Assembly (NCBI GenBank): GCA_002394965.1 | Contig: DGVL01000016.1 | Location: 1-5,489 of the forward strand | Origin: Lachnospira sp. UBA4285 | Lineage (GTDB): Bacteria; Bacillota; Clostridia; Lachnospirales; Lachnospiraceae | DNA length: 5,489 nucleotides | Reading direction: 5' to 3' | Shown here: positions 1 to 5,489 of the stretch, one piece after another | How the letters are laid out: each line of letters begins with the position of its first letter | How positions within the stretch are numbered: the stretch's first letter is position 1 | Notes under the pieces: model-generated | What the model saw: only the letters and a program-made list of their open reading frames with translations | What the model was told of the DNA's origin: nothing | Databases searched by the model: none | Translations under genes and position numbers: made by a program

Positions 1-58
1 TGGCTAGAGCACGCGGTTCATACCCGCGGTGTCGAGAGTTCAAGTCTCCCCCTCGCTA
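1..58 (+). tRNA. tRNA-Met (anticodon CAT), elongator type, 5' end outside the window
   Basis: The 3' two-thirds of a tRNA is present. The end of the D arm is followed by an anticodon stem (12-16 paired with 24-28, five perfect pairs), loop TTCATAC (17-23) with anticodon CAT at 19-21, a 5-nt variable loop (29-33), the T loop TTCAAGT (39-45), the acceptor 3' strand (51-57) and discriminator A at 58. The anticodon stem lacks the three consecutive G-C pairs of an initiator, so elongator Met is favoured; a lysidine-modified tRNA-Ile(CAT) cannot be fully excluded without the 5' half. The T stem has one A-C mismatch (35/49). CCA is not encoded: the discriminator is followed by CT and a run of T. The gene is convergent with the GH3 operon and has its own terminator. 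Confidence 0.93.
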
Positions 59-72
59 CTTTTTTTATGAGT

Positions 73-116
73 CTGCTGTACAGATGGCTGTCAGGCCACT
101 TGTACAGCAGTTTTTT
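73..116 (+). terminator. Rho-independent terminator of the tRNA-Met transcript
   Basis: A perfect 10-bp stem (CTGCTGTACA at 73-82 with its complement at 101-110) encloses an 18-nt apical region that can itself form a 4-bp TGGC/GCCA stem (85-88 with 95-98). Six T residues (111-116) follow directly. It lies just downstream of the tRNA-Met gene. On the opposite strand the same hairpin has no U-tract, so it acts on + strand transcription only. Confidence 0.88.
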
Positions 117-128
117 GTATCATAAACC

Positions 129-150
129 CTCCGCCCGTCTCCGGGCGGAG
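129..150 (-). terminator. GC-rich hairpin at the end of the GH3 operon, probable terminator with weak U-tract
   Basis: A perfect 9-bp inverted repeat (CTCCGCCCG at 129-137 with CGGGCGGAG at 142-150) has a 4-nt loop and starts 7 bp after the stop codon of the 812-aa GH3 gene. Read on the - strand it is followed by GGTTTATG, which has only three consecutive T residues. It is therefore a weaker match to an intrinsic terminator than the other two in the window. Position and stem strength favour a role in ending or stabilising the operon mRNA. Confidence 0.55.
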
Positions 151-156
151 TCTCTC

Positions 157-2595
157 TTAATCCAGCTTCAGGATCAGTCTCAGAACGTTTCCTGCCGCCG
201 CCTCCAACTGCTGCCTTGAAAGCAGTCCTGCCCGGCGCGCACGCATCAGGCGGTCCGGGAAACCGCACGCCATCTTCACGTCGTTGCCCGCGGCGCACTC
301 CTTGTAATGTTCGCCCTGTGTCCACCAGTCCGTTGTCACAAGGCCGTCAAACCCCCATTCGCCGCGCAGAATTCCGTTCAGAAGATCCTCATCTGCCGAG
401 GCGTGCGTGCCGTTCACGAGGTTGTAGCTGCTCATAACGGACCACGGATGTGCCTCTTTCACGACGATCTCGAACTGCTTCAGGTAGATCTCCCGCAGCG
501 CACGCTCCGAGCAGCGGGAATCCGATGCCTTGCGGTTCGTCTCCTTGTTGTTGAGCGCAAAGTGCTTGAGCGAGCAGCCCACGTGGCAGCTCTGAATGCC
601 GCGCACCATGGCGGCCGCCTGTTTTCCGGCCAGATACGGGTCCTCGGAGTAATACTCGAAATTCCGGCCGCATAGCGGACTCCTGTGGATGTTCACCGCC
701 GGCGTCAGCCAGACGGCCAGATTGTTCTCCCTGAGTTCCTCTCCGCCGGCGCGTCCGACGGCATACGTCACGTCCGGATTCCAGGTGCAGGCCAGCAGCG
801 TCGCACACGGGAATGCCGTCGTGGCGACCCCCGTCTCCCGGTTAAGCCGCACGCCCGCCGGCCCGTCCGCCGTCATCGCATTCGGCACACCGTACTCCGG
901 CAGATTTCCCCAGCCGAATGTGTTGGCCACGCCGGTATTGGGCTGCCCCGAGACCAGGTGGGCCAGCAGCTCGTCCGGCAGCTTCCCGACAAATGCGTCA
1001 AGACTCATCTTTCCTTCCGCCACATCGGAAAGCTGCGGCTTTCTGTTATCCTGCGCCTCCGCCCAGGGCATGTACTGCCTGTCCGTGGACCTCACCTGCG
1101 GCTGGTAATATGTGAGAAGATCCTTCGGATCGCCAACTTCAGGATCTGCTGTCCCGGCATCAACCGCTTCTTTCTGCGGCAGCTCCTCCCAGGTTCCGTC
1201 CGCGAGAAGACGTCTCGGCAGCGATCTCGGCGCGCATCTCTCCTGCAGCTGCTCTGTCAGCGTGTCCTCCTTCACTTCATACGCATAATCGCACTTCACC
1301 GCGCTGACACAGTTCGTCCCGATGTAGAAGAAATACCGGCCCTTTTCCAGGACATACGCAGATCTGCAGACCTTCCCGAGGTCATCATACGAGGCCAGCG
1401 CCGATACGCGCACGGAAAGCGAAACACACTGCGTCTCCCCCGGCAGGAGATTCCTTGTCTTTGCGTAACTGCAAAGAACCCTGGCAGGCTTCCCCAGCTT
1501 TCCCTGCGGCGCCTGCGCGTAGAGCTGCAGCACTTCTTTTCCCGCGTACTTCCCGGTATTCGTGACCTGAACCAGAAAGTGCACCTCTGCGTCTTTCCCG
1601 TAAGTGCCGGCGGTCATACCGCCCTCTCTCACCACAAAAGCAAATGTGGTGTAACTCAGCCCGAAACCAAACGGATAGACCACCCTTTCTGCCATGCCCG
1701 GTATAGTGCAGAAATACCGGTAGCCGACATAGATATCCTCATAGTAGTTCACATAGTCCGGCGACTCGTGAAAACTGAATGTCGACGGATAATCCTCGAG
1801 GCGCCTTGCAAACGTATCCGAGAGATGGCCGGAAGGATTGCCGATTCCAAGCAGCAGCTCCGCCGCGGCGCTTCCGCCTTCCATGCCGCCCTGCCACGCC
1901 ATGAGAACGGACGATATCCGCGCATCGTCATAGAACCACTCCGAGTCGACCATGCCGCCCACATTCATGACGACGATCACGTGCGGAAAAGCATCTGCCA
2001 CCTTTTCTACCATCGCCTGCTCGGCCGCTGACAGATAGAAATCGCCTCTCTCAAAGAGCGCATCCTGTGCCTTCTGAAGCGATTCGTCCTCGCTGTGCAC
2101 CGCCTCGCCGGACTTTCCGGCCAGCTTGCGGTCCCACCCCTCGCCGGAGAAACGGCTGATCGAGATCACAGCGGTGTCCGTGAAGTTCCTGGCCTGTGCC
2201 AGCAGATCGTCCGGAAGTTCCGGCTCCGCGATCATCCCCGGCACTTTTCCGGCTGCGTACTGCTCCCTGACATAGGAGCGGTAGAACCTGGCCAGCGGCT
2301 CGTACACGCTTGCGAGATCGGTGTGTTCTTTAAAACCGTCGTACAGATTGCGGATGAAGGGGGTGTACACGTCGCCGGAGCCGCCGCCGCCTTTCACATA
2401 GTCAAATGTCCCCTTGCCGAAAAGCGCCAGACGTGTGCCCGCGGCAAGCGGGAGTGTGCCGTCATTTTTCAGGAGTACCATTCCCTCTTTTGCGGCTTCC
2501 TTAGAGAGTGCGATGTGTTCATCTGACGCCGTGACTCTTTTCCCCGCGCGCAGCGGAAGGTTCGGCTGATACTTGATTCTCGCCCACTTTTCCAT
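157..2595 (-). CDS. Glycoside hydrolase family 3 beta-glycosidase (probable beta-glucosidase), permuted domain order, second gene of operon
   Basis: An 812-aa retaining glycosidase predicted to release beta-linked sugar from the non-reducing end of oligosaccharides or glycosides. The domain order is the reverse of standard GH3. The alpha/beta-sandwich comes first (about 31-285; EGMVLLKNDGTLPL at 37-50, GGGGSGDV at 69-76), then the FGFGLSYT motif (309-316), a fibronectin III-like domain (about 353-427), a linker, and the TIM-barrel domain (about 528-810). By comparison with characterised GH3 enzymes, Asp756 (in VTTDW) is the nucleophile and Glu152 (in SGEGWDR) the acid/base. Subsite -1 residues Asp577, Arg583, Arg644, Lys677 and His678 are all present. 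No signal peptide or membrane segment is visible, so it should be cytoplasmic. The ATG start follows an AAGGAG ribosome binding site at a somewhat long 12-nt spacing; no better in-frame start is evident nearby. It lies 44 bp downstream of a paralogous GH3 gene with no terminator between them, so the two are likely co-transcribed. Its loop after the DGPAGVR motif is about 46 residues shorter than in the paralogue. Exact substrate (glucoside, xyloside or other) cannot be read from sequence. Confidence 0.93.
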   Translation of the reverse strand: MEKWARIKYQPNLPLRAGKRVTASDEHIALSKEAAKEGMVLLKNDGTLPLAAGTRLALFGKGTFDYVKGGGGSGDVYTPFIRNLYDGFKEHTDLASVYEPLARFYRSYVREQYAAGKVPGMIAEPELPDDLLAQARNFTDTAVISISRFSGEGWDRKLAGKSGEAVHSEDESLQKAQDALFERGDFYLSAAEQAMVEKVADAFPHVIVVMNVGGMVDSEWFYDDARISSVLMAWQGGMEGGSAAAELLLGIGNPSGHLSDTFARRLEDYPSTFSFHESPDYVNYYEDIYVGYRYFCTIPGMAERVVYPFGFGLSYTTFAFVVREGGMTAGTYGKDAEVHFLVQVTNTGKYAGKEVLQLYAQAPQGKLGKPARVLCSYAKTRNLLPGETQCVSLSVRVSALASYDDLGKVCRSAYVLEKGRYFFYIGTNCVSAVKCDYAYEVKEDTLTEQLQERCAPRSLPRRLLADGTWEELPQKEAVDAGTADPEVGDPKDLLTYYQPQVRSTDRQYMPWAEAQDNRKPQLSDVAEGKMSLDAFVGKLPDELLAHLVSGQPNTGVANTFGWGNLPEYGVPNAMTADGPAGVRLNRETGVATTAFPCATLLACTWNPDVTYAVGRAGGEELRENNLAVWLTPAVNIHRSPLCGRNFEYYSEDPYLAGKQAAAMVRGIQSCHVGCSLKHFALNNKETNRKASDSRCSERALREIYLKQFEIVVKEAHPWSVMSSYNLVNGTHASADEDLLNGILRGEWGFDGLVTTDWWTQGEHYKECAAGNDVKMACGFPDRLMRARRAGLLSRQQLEAAAGNVLRLILKLD

Positions 2596-2607
2596 AGTCC
2601 TGCAAGT

Positions 2608-2613
2608 CTCCTT
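2608..2613 (-). promoter_or_regulatory. Ribosome binding site of the 812-aa GH3 gene
   Basis: AAGGAG on the - strand lies 12 nt before the ATG at 2595, inside the 44-bp gap between the two GH3 genes. The spacing is longer than the usual 5-9 nt. A second weak AGGA (2598-2601) sits only 2 nt from the ATG, too close to serve. The gap contains no hairpin or promoter that I can recognise, which supports co-transcription from the upstream gene. Confidence 0.7.
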
Positions 2614-2639
2614 CTGCTTTATTAAGAGTACGCCTTCTT

Positions 2640-5099
2640 TCAGCGCACCGTGTCGTCATTCCCGGCAAGCCGGCGGATCGCCGTGAGAATACGCGCCGCG
2701 CTTCTCTCCAGCTGCGCACGCGTGACGCAGAAGCGGCCCTCGCCCTTGAGTCCGCGCAGGATTTCCGCGACGTCCCCCGCACTGCCCGGCATGAAAAGAT
2801 CATTGCCGGCAGCAACCGCGCCGGACGCGCAGGCACCCGGCCATTTGTTCTGCCCGTGCACATCCGAGGCGATGACCCAGTCGGACATTACAATCCCGGT
2901 AAATCCCCACTCATCCCGCAGGATCCCCTCCAGAAGTTCCCGGGTCTGTGACGTGTGCTCGCCGTTCAGCAGATTGTAGGACGTCATAACGGCCTCCGGG
3001 GCCGCCTGCCGCACTGCGATCTCGAAGCCGCGCAGATACAGATCCCGCAGCGGTCTTTCATTCACCATCGAATTCGAGTTGAGCCGGTTCGTCTCCTGGT
3101 TGTTGCAGCAGAAGTGCTTGATCGTCACGCCGCAGCCCGGGTGCGCCTGTACGCCTTTCGTGATCGAGGCCGCCATAGTGCCGGCGACGAGCGGATCCTC
3201 GGAGAAATATTCAAAATTGCGCCCGCAGAGCGGATTCCTGTGCAGATTCATCGCCGGCGCCAGCCACAGGTGCACGCCGAAGCGCTCCATCTCATCTCCC
3301 ACCAGCTCGCCCGCCATCCTTGCGACGATGGGACTGAAGCTCTGCGCGATGGCGCTCCCGATCGGAATCGCCGTGCAGTACTGCGTTGTCACGGCGCCTT
3401 TGTACGCTTCCCGTTCTCTTCCGGCCGCCTGCGCCATGTCGGCAAAGGATCCGCCCACCAGCCGGGCAAGCCCGTCCATCATACCTTCCGACAGAGAGAA
3501 CAGGCTTCCGTCCTCCCGTCTTCCGACTCGGGCGTCAAGCCGCAGTCCTGCCGGTCCGTCTGCCATGATCAGGCACGCCCCGCCGGCATCTGCCGGGTCA
3601 GGGCGAGTCTGTCCAGCCGCGCCGCTGACCGCCATGCTGGCATTTCCCACCATACCCGTTCCGGATGTCTCCGAGTATGCGCCGACGCAAAGCTTCGCGA
3701 GCTGCGTGTCTGTGAGTTCCTTTGCCGTATCTGCCGCCTCTGGCCAGATACCATCTGGAAAATCATGGGATATCTCCCGGAACGCGTCCGGCGTCACAGT
3801 GAAGCGAGGTACGCCATCCGGAATTTCATCCGCCTTTCTTTTCTTCGGACGGAAGTCTTCAAAGTCCGGCTTCCTCCTGAGCGGATTCACACGCTCGACG
3901 ATCACGTCGCCTGTCAGTCTCACAACACCGGCTACCTGCGTATCCCGGCTGTTGACGCCCACGCGCAGGACATAGTCTCCCGCCTCAAGGACTCTTGCGC
4001 GCCGCGACGCGTCATACGAGGCAAGCTGCGCAAGATCAGCCTGAAGCGTCACATCTTCTTCTTCCTGCGGCAGCAGCCGTGCCGTCTTGGCGAAGGCCGC
4101 CAGCGTCTGATACGGCTGGTCAAGCCTTTCTTCCGGAACCGACACGTACAGCTGCATGACTTCCTTGCCGGCGTACGCGCCGGTGTTTTTTACACGGGTC
4201 AGGACGGACACGGTCGATTTCGTGCACCCGACATCCGCCACACTGGTGGCAAATGTCGTGTAACTCAGCCCGAAGCCGAACGGGAACAGCGGCTTCTTCC
4301 CGAGCGTGTCAAACCAGCGGTAGCCGACGTAGATTCCTTCCTTATACCGCGTGTCATCCGGATCTGCGAATTCATCTGCCGACGGATAATCCGCATAGCG
4401 CGCCCATGTATCCGCAAGATGCCCGGACGGGAAGGCCTTGCCGAGCAGCACATCGGCGAGCGAATCACCGATGGTGCACCCCGTCTGGGAGAGCAGAATG
4501 ATATTCTGAACGCGCATCACAGGCGTGAGATCCACGACACCCCCCACGTTCAGAACCAGCACAAAGTTCTCGTACCGGGCGCTTGCGGCCAGGATATCGC
4601 GCACTTCCGTGTCCGAGAGCGTAAAGTCGCCTTTCTCGTCTGTCCGGTCCGTTCCCTCGCCGCAGAGTCTGGCAAGCACATATACACAGGTGTCACCTTC
4701 GGCGTCGATCGGAAAGGAATACTCCGGCTCCTTCATAACCGCTCCAAAGGCTGCCATCCAGCTCCCGCTCTCCTGCACCTTGCGGCGGGTATCAGCCTCA
4801 AATTTTACGCGCGCCTTGTCAAGCAGCGCGTCGTACTCGTCCAGCCACTGTTTTGATGTGATCGTGAATCCGGCGCGTTCAAGTCCCGCCTCTATCGACG
4901 GATAAAAGCGGCTGTTGACATCACCTGAACCTGTTCCTCCCTTGCGGGTATGGCGCGCACCATTCCCGTACAGAGCCAGATCCCCGAGGTCCCGAAACGG
5001 CAGTCTTCCGTCCGTCTTCAGGAGTACCATACACTCTGGTGCCATCCGCCGCACATCCGCGATGTGTCTTTTTTCATACTGCGAAAGTTCCATTTCCAT
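2640..5099 (-). CDS. Glycoside hydrolase family 3 beta-glycosidase (probable beta-glucosidase), permuted domain order, first gene of operon
   Basis: An 819-aa paralogue of the downstream GH3 gene with the same permuted architecture. The alpha/beta-sandwich comes first (about 16-235; MVLLKTDGRLPF at 24-35, GGTGSGDV at 54-61), then FGFGLSYT (274-281), a fibronectin III-like domain (about 311-383), a basic linker (about 405-425) and the TIM-barrel (about 456-808). Predicted catalytic residues are intact: nucleophile Asp740 (in IVMSDW) and acid/base Glu148 (in CGEGTDR), with Asp514, Arg520, Arg627, Lys661 and His662 lining subsite -1. There is no signal peptide, so it probably acts in the cytoplasm on imported oligosaccharides. 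The ATG at 5099 follows GAGGTG with a 6-nt spacing; a second ATG two codons later is a less favoured start. An extended segment (about 521-575) between the DGPAGLR strand and the TAIPIG motif is about 46 residues longer than in the neighbour and could shape the substrate pocket. Beta-glucosidase is the most likely activity; beta-xylosidase or another beta-glycosidase is possible. Confidence 0.93.
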   Translation of the reverse strand: MEMELSQYEKRHIADVRRMAPECMVLLKTDGRLPFRDLGDLALYGNGARHTRKGGTGSGDVNSRFYPSIEAGLERAGFTITSKQWLDEYDALLDKARVKFEADTRRKVQESGSWMAAFGAVMKEPEYSFPIDAEGDTCVYVLARLCGEGTDRTDEKGDFTLSDTEVRDILAASARYENFVLVLNVGGVVDLTPVMRVQNIILLSQTGCTIGDSLADVLLGKAFPSGHLADTWARYADYPSADEFADPDDTRYKEGIYVGYRWFDTLGKKPLFPFGFGLSYTTFATSVADVGCTKSTVSVLTRVKNTGAYAGKEVMQLYVSVPEERLDQPYQTLAAFAKTARLLPQEEEDVTLQADLAQLASYDASRRARVLEAGDYVLRVGVNSRDTQVAGVVRLTGDVIVERVNPLRRKPDFEDFRPKKRKADEIPDGVPRFTVTPDAFREISHDFPDGIWPEAADTAKELTDTQLAKLCVGAYSETSGTGMVGNASMAVSGAAGQTRPDPADAGGACLIMADGPAGLRLDARVGRREDGSLFSLSEGMMDGLARLVGGSFADMAQAAGREREAYKGAVTTQYCTAIPIGSAIAQSFSPIVARMAGELVGDEMERFGVHLWLAPAMNLHRNPLCGRNFEYFSEDPLVAGTMAASITKGVQAHPGCGVTIKHFCCNNQETNRLNSNSMVNERPLRDLYLRGFEIAVRQAAPEAVMTSYNLLNGEHTSQTRELLEGILRDEWGFTGIVMSDWVIASDVHGQNKWPGACASGAVAAGNDLFMPGSAGDVAEILRGLKGEGRFCVTRAQLERSAARILTAIRRLAGNDDTVR

Positions 5100-5105
5100 T
5101 GTTCA

Positions 5106-5111
5106 CACCTC
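5106..5111 (-). promoter_or_regulatory. Ribosome binding site of the 819-aa GH3 gene
   Basis: GAGGTG on the - strand is separated from the ATG at 5099 by 6 nt. This good spacing selects the first of the two closely spaced ATG codons (5099 and 5093) as the start. Confidence 0.75.
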
Positions 5112-5158
5112 GCATCCGTTGTACACTTTTACACTGTCCTCATCTTACTACAGAACGC
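5112..5158 (-). promoter_or_regulatory. Candidate promoter/operator region of the GH3 operon
   Basis: This is the only space between the tRNA-cluster terminator and the GH3 ribosome binding site, so the operon promoter should fall here or overlap the terminator. A TAAGAT (5142-5147) is a possible -10 element, but no acceptable -35 is seen 16-18 bp upstream of it. Closer to the gene, GTGTA occurs twice with a 3-bp gap (5122-5126 and 5130-5134), which could be a protein-binding site. Both assignments are weak. Confidence 0.25.
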
Positions 5159-5196
5159 AAAAAAAGCACAGAAAAGCCTCTCTAAGCTTTCTGTGC
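5159..5196 (-). terminator. Rho-independent terminator of the Asp-Val-Leu tRNA cluster
   Basis: On the - strand GCACAGAAAGC (5196-5186) pairs with GCTTTTCTGTGC (5177-5166), allowing one bulged T. The stem can extend by two more pairs to an AGAG loop. Seven T residues follow (complement of the A run 5159-5165). It lies 11 bp beyond the tRNA-Leu gene and insulates the tRNA transcript from the GH3 operon. Confidence 0.9.
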
Positions 5197-5207
5197 CATA
5201 TAAAAAG

Positions 5208-5293
5208 TGCCGGTAACCGGGATCGAACCGGTACGGGTATTTCTACCCACGGGATTTTAAGTCCCGGGCGTCTGCCAATTCCGCCACACCGGC
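5208..5293 (-). tRNA. tRNA-Leu (anticodon TAA)
   Basis: A complete 86-nt class II tRNA. The acceptor stem GCCGGTG (5293-5287) pairs with TACCGGC (5215-5209), with one G-T wobble. The anticodon stem CGGGA/TCCCG encloses CTTAAAA, with anticodon TAA at 5259-5257. A long variable arm (stem GGGTA/TACCC) and the T loop TTCGATC follow. The discriminator is A (5208), as expected for leucine. CCA is not encoded; C and five T residues follow. It has its own upstream promoter and is the last gene of the tRNA cluster. Confidence 0.97.
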
Positions 5294-5303
5294 GTGCCTG
5301 ACT

Positions 5304-5333
5304 ATCATACCATACAGATGGAACCATCGGCAA
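5304..5333 (-). promoter_or_regulatory. Sigma-70-type promoter of tRNA-Leu
   Basis: On the - strand, TTGCCG (5333-5328) and TATGAT (5309-5304) are separated by 18 bp. The -10 is extended by TGG immediately upstream. Transcription would begin about 7 nt downstream, near 5297, leaving only a few nucleotides of leader before the tRNA 5' end at 5293. The spacer contains a GATGG/CCATC inverted repeat. The promoter lies in the 66-bp gap between tRNA-Val and tRNA-Leu, in which no terminator hairpin follows tRNA-Val, so Leu may also receive read-through. Confidence 0.6.
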
Positions 5334-5359
5334 GTGCACGCTTGTAAAGCAATAAAAAA

Positions 5360-5432
5360 TGGGACCAATAGGGCTCGAACCTATGACCCTCTGCTTGTAA
5401 GGCAGATGCTCTCCCAGCTGAGCTATAATCCC
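5360..5432 (-). tRNA. tRNA-Val (anticodon TAC)
   Basis: A complete 73-nt tRNA. The acceptor stem GGGATTA (5432-5426) pairs with TGGTCCC (5367-5361), with two T-G wobbles. The anticodon stem CTGC/GCAG region encloses loop CTTACAA, with TAC at 5399-5397. The T arm ATAGG-TTCGAGC-CCTAT is perfect and the discriminator is A (5360). CCA is not encoded; a T-run follows the discriminator directly. Only 9 bp separate it from tRNA-Asp, so the two are one transcript. Confidence 0.97.
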
Positions 5433-5441
5433 AAACAAAAG

Positions 5442-5489
5442 CGACCCGGATGGGGTTCGAACCCATGACCTCCGCCGTGACAGGGCGGC
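5442..5489 (-). tRNA. tRNA-Asp (anticodon GTC), 5' end outside the window
   Basis: The anticodon arm CCGCC-CTGTCAC-GGCGG gives anticodon GTC at 5481-5479. The T arm ATGGG-TTCGAAC-CCCAT is perfect. The acceptor 3' strand CCGGGTC (5449-5443) ends with discriminator G (5442), the identity base expected for aspartate. CCA is not encoded; C and four T residues follow. The D arm and 5' acceptor strand lie beyond the window edge. Confidence 0.95.

Noticed and set aside
685..2031. A 448-codon open frame on the + strand opposite the 812-aa GH3 gene, plus shorter ones nearby.
   Set aside because: Same explanation: a composition shadow of the real - strand gene, with no recognisable domain.
2519..2863. 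A 114-codon - strand frame spanning the junction of the two GH3 genes, considered as a small intervening gene.
   Set aside because: It overlaps the end of the 819-aa gene, the whole gap and the start of the 812-aa gene in another frame, and its Arg/Ala/Ser-rich product shows no domain. The 44-bp gap holds only the ribosome binding site.
2955..4856. A 633-codon open frame on the + strand opposite the 819-aa GH3 gene.
   Set aside because: It is fully antisense to a gene with intact GH3 motifs. Its product is rich in Arg, His and Leu without recognisable domains, as expected when a GC-rich coding strand with few A/T third positions is read in reverse.
157..5099. The possibility that the unusual domain order reflects a gene fusion, frameshift or misassembly.
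   Set aside because: Both genes independently show the same order, have uninterrupted frames, proper start signals and all catalytic residues, and match the known permuted GH3 group.
5148..5438. A 96-codon - strand frame, and + strand frames from about 4915, over the tRNA cluster.
   Set aside because: They run through tRNA-Val and tRNA-Leu and their terminator; such tRNA-derived peptides are a common annotation artefact.
1..5489. CRISPR array, insertion sequence or attachment-site repeats around the tRNAs.
   Set aside because: No regularly spaced repeats, transposase or integrase frame, or repeated tRNA 3' segment was seen by reading both strands.

Overview
The window suggests a GC-rich member of the Clostridia, most plausibly a gut or rumen Lachnospiraceae/Oscillospiraceae-type bacterium. 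This rests on two glycoside hydrolase family 3 (GH3) proteins with the permuted domain order known from Butyrivibrio fibrisolvens and Ruminococcus albus beta-glucosidases, on Firmicutes-like tRNA sequences, on AGGAG-type ribosome binding sites and on hairpin-plus-U-tract terminators. The genus is an inference; no single marker fixes it.

Layout, left to right. Positions 1-58 hold the 3' part of an elongator-type tRNA-Met (CAT) on the + strand, followed by its Rho-independent terminator (73-116). Facing it on the - strand is a two-gene operon of large GH3 enzymes. The operon-proximal gene is 2640-5099 (819 aa) and the distal gene is 157-2595 (812 aa), with 44 bp between them; a GC-rich hairpin at 129-150 closes the operon. 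Upstream of the operon, also on the - strand, is a tRNA cluster read in the order Asp(GTC, cut by the window edge), Val(TAC), Leu(TAA). Leu has its own recognisable promoter, and a strong terminator (5159-5196) separates the cluster from the GH3 operon.

Both GH3 proteins are full length, lack a signal peptide and keep every expected catalytic residue, so they are predicted to be active cytoplasmic beta-glycosidases (beta-glucosidase class most likely). They would hydrolyse imported beta-linked di- or oligosaccharides from the non-reducing end. They are clearly paralogous but diverged, with one large loop-length difference next to the active site, which suggests complementary substrate ranges. 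No transporter, regulator or other sugar-metabolism gene lies in the window, so the substrate cannot be named.

I find no evidence of a novel system, CRISPR array, insertion sequence or phage gene here. The most noteworthy points are the tandem permuted GH3 pair placed between two tRNA loci and the absence of encoded CCA on all four tRNA genes.
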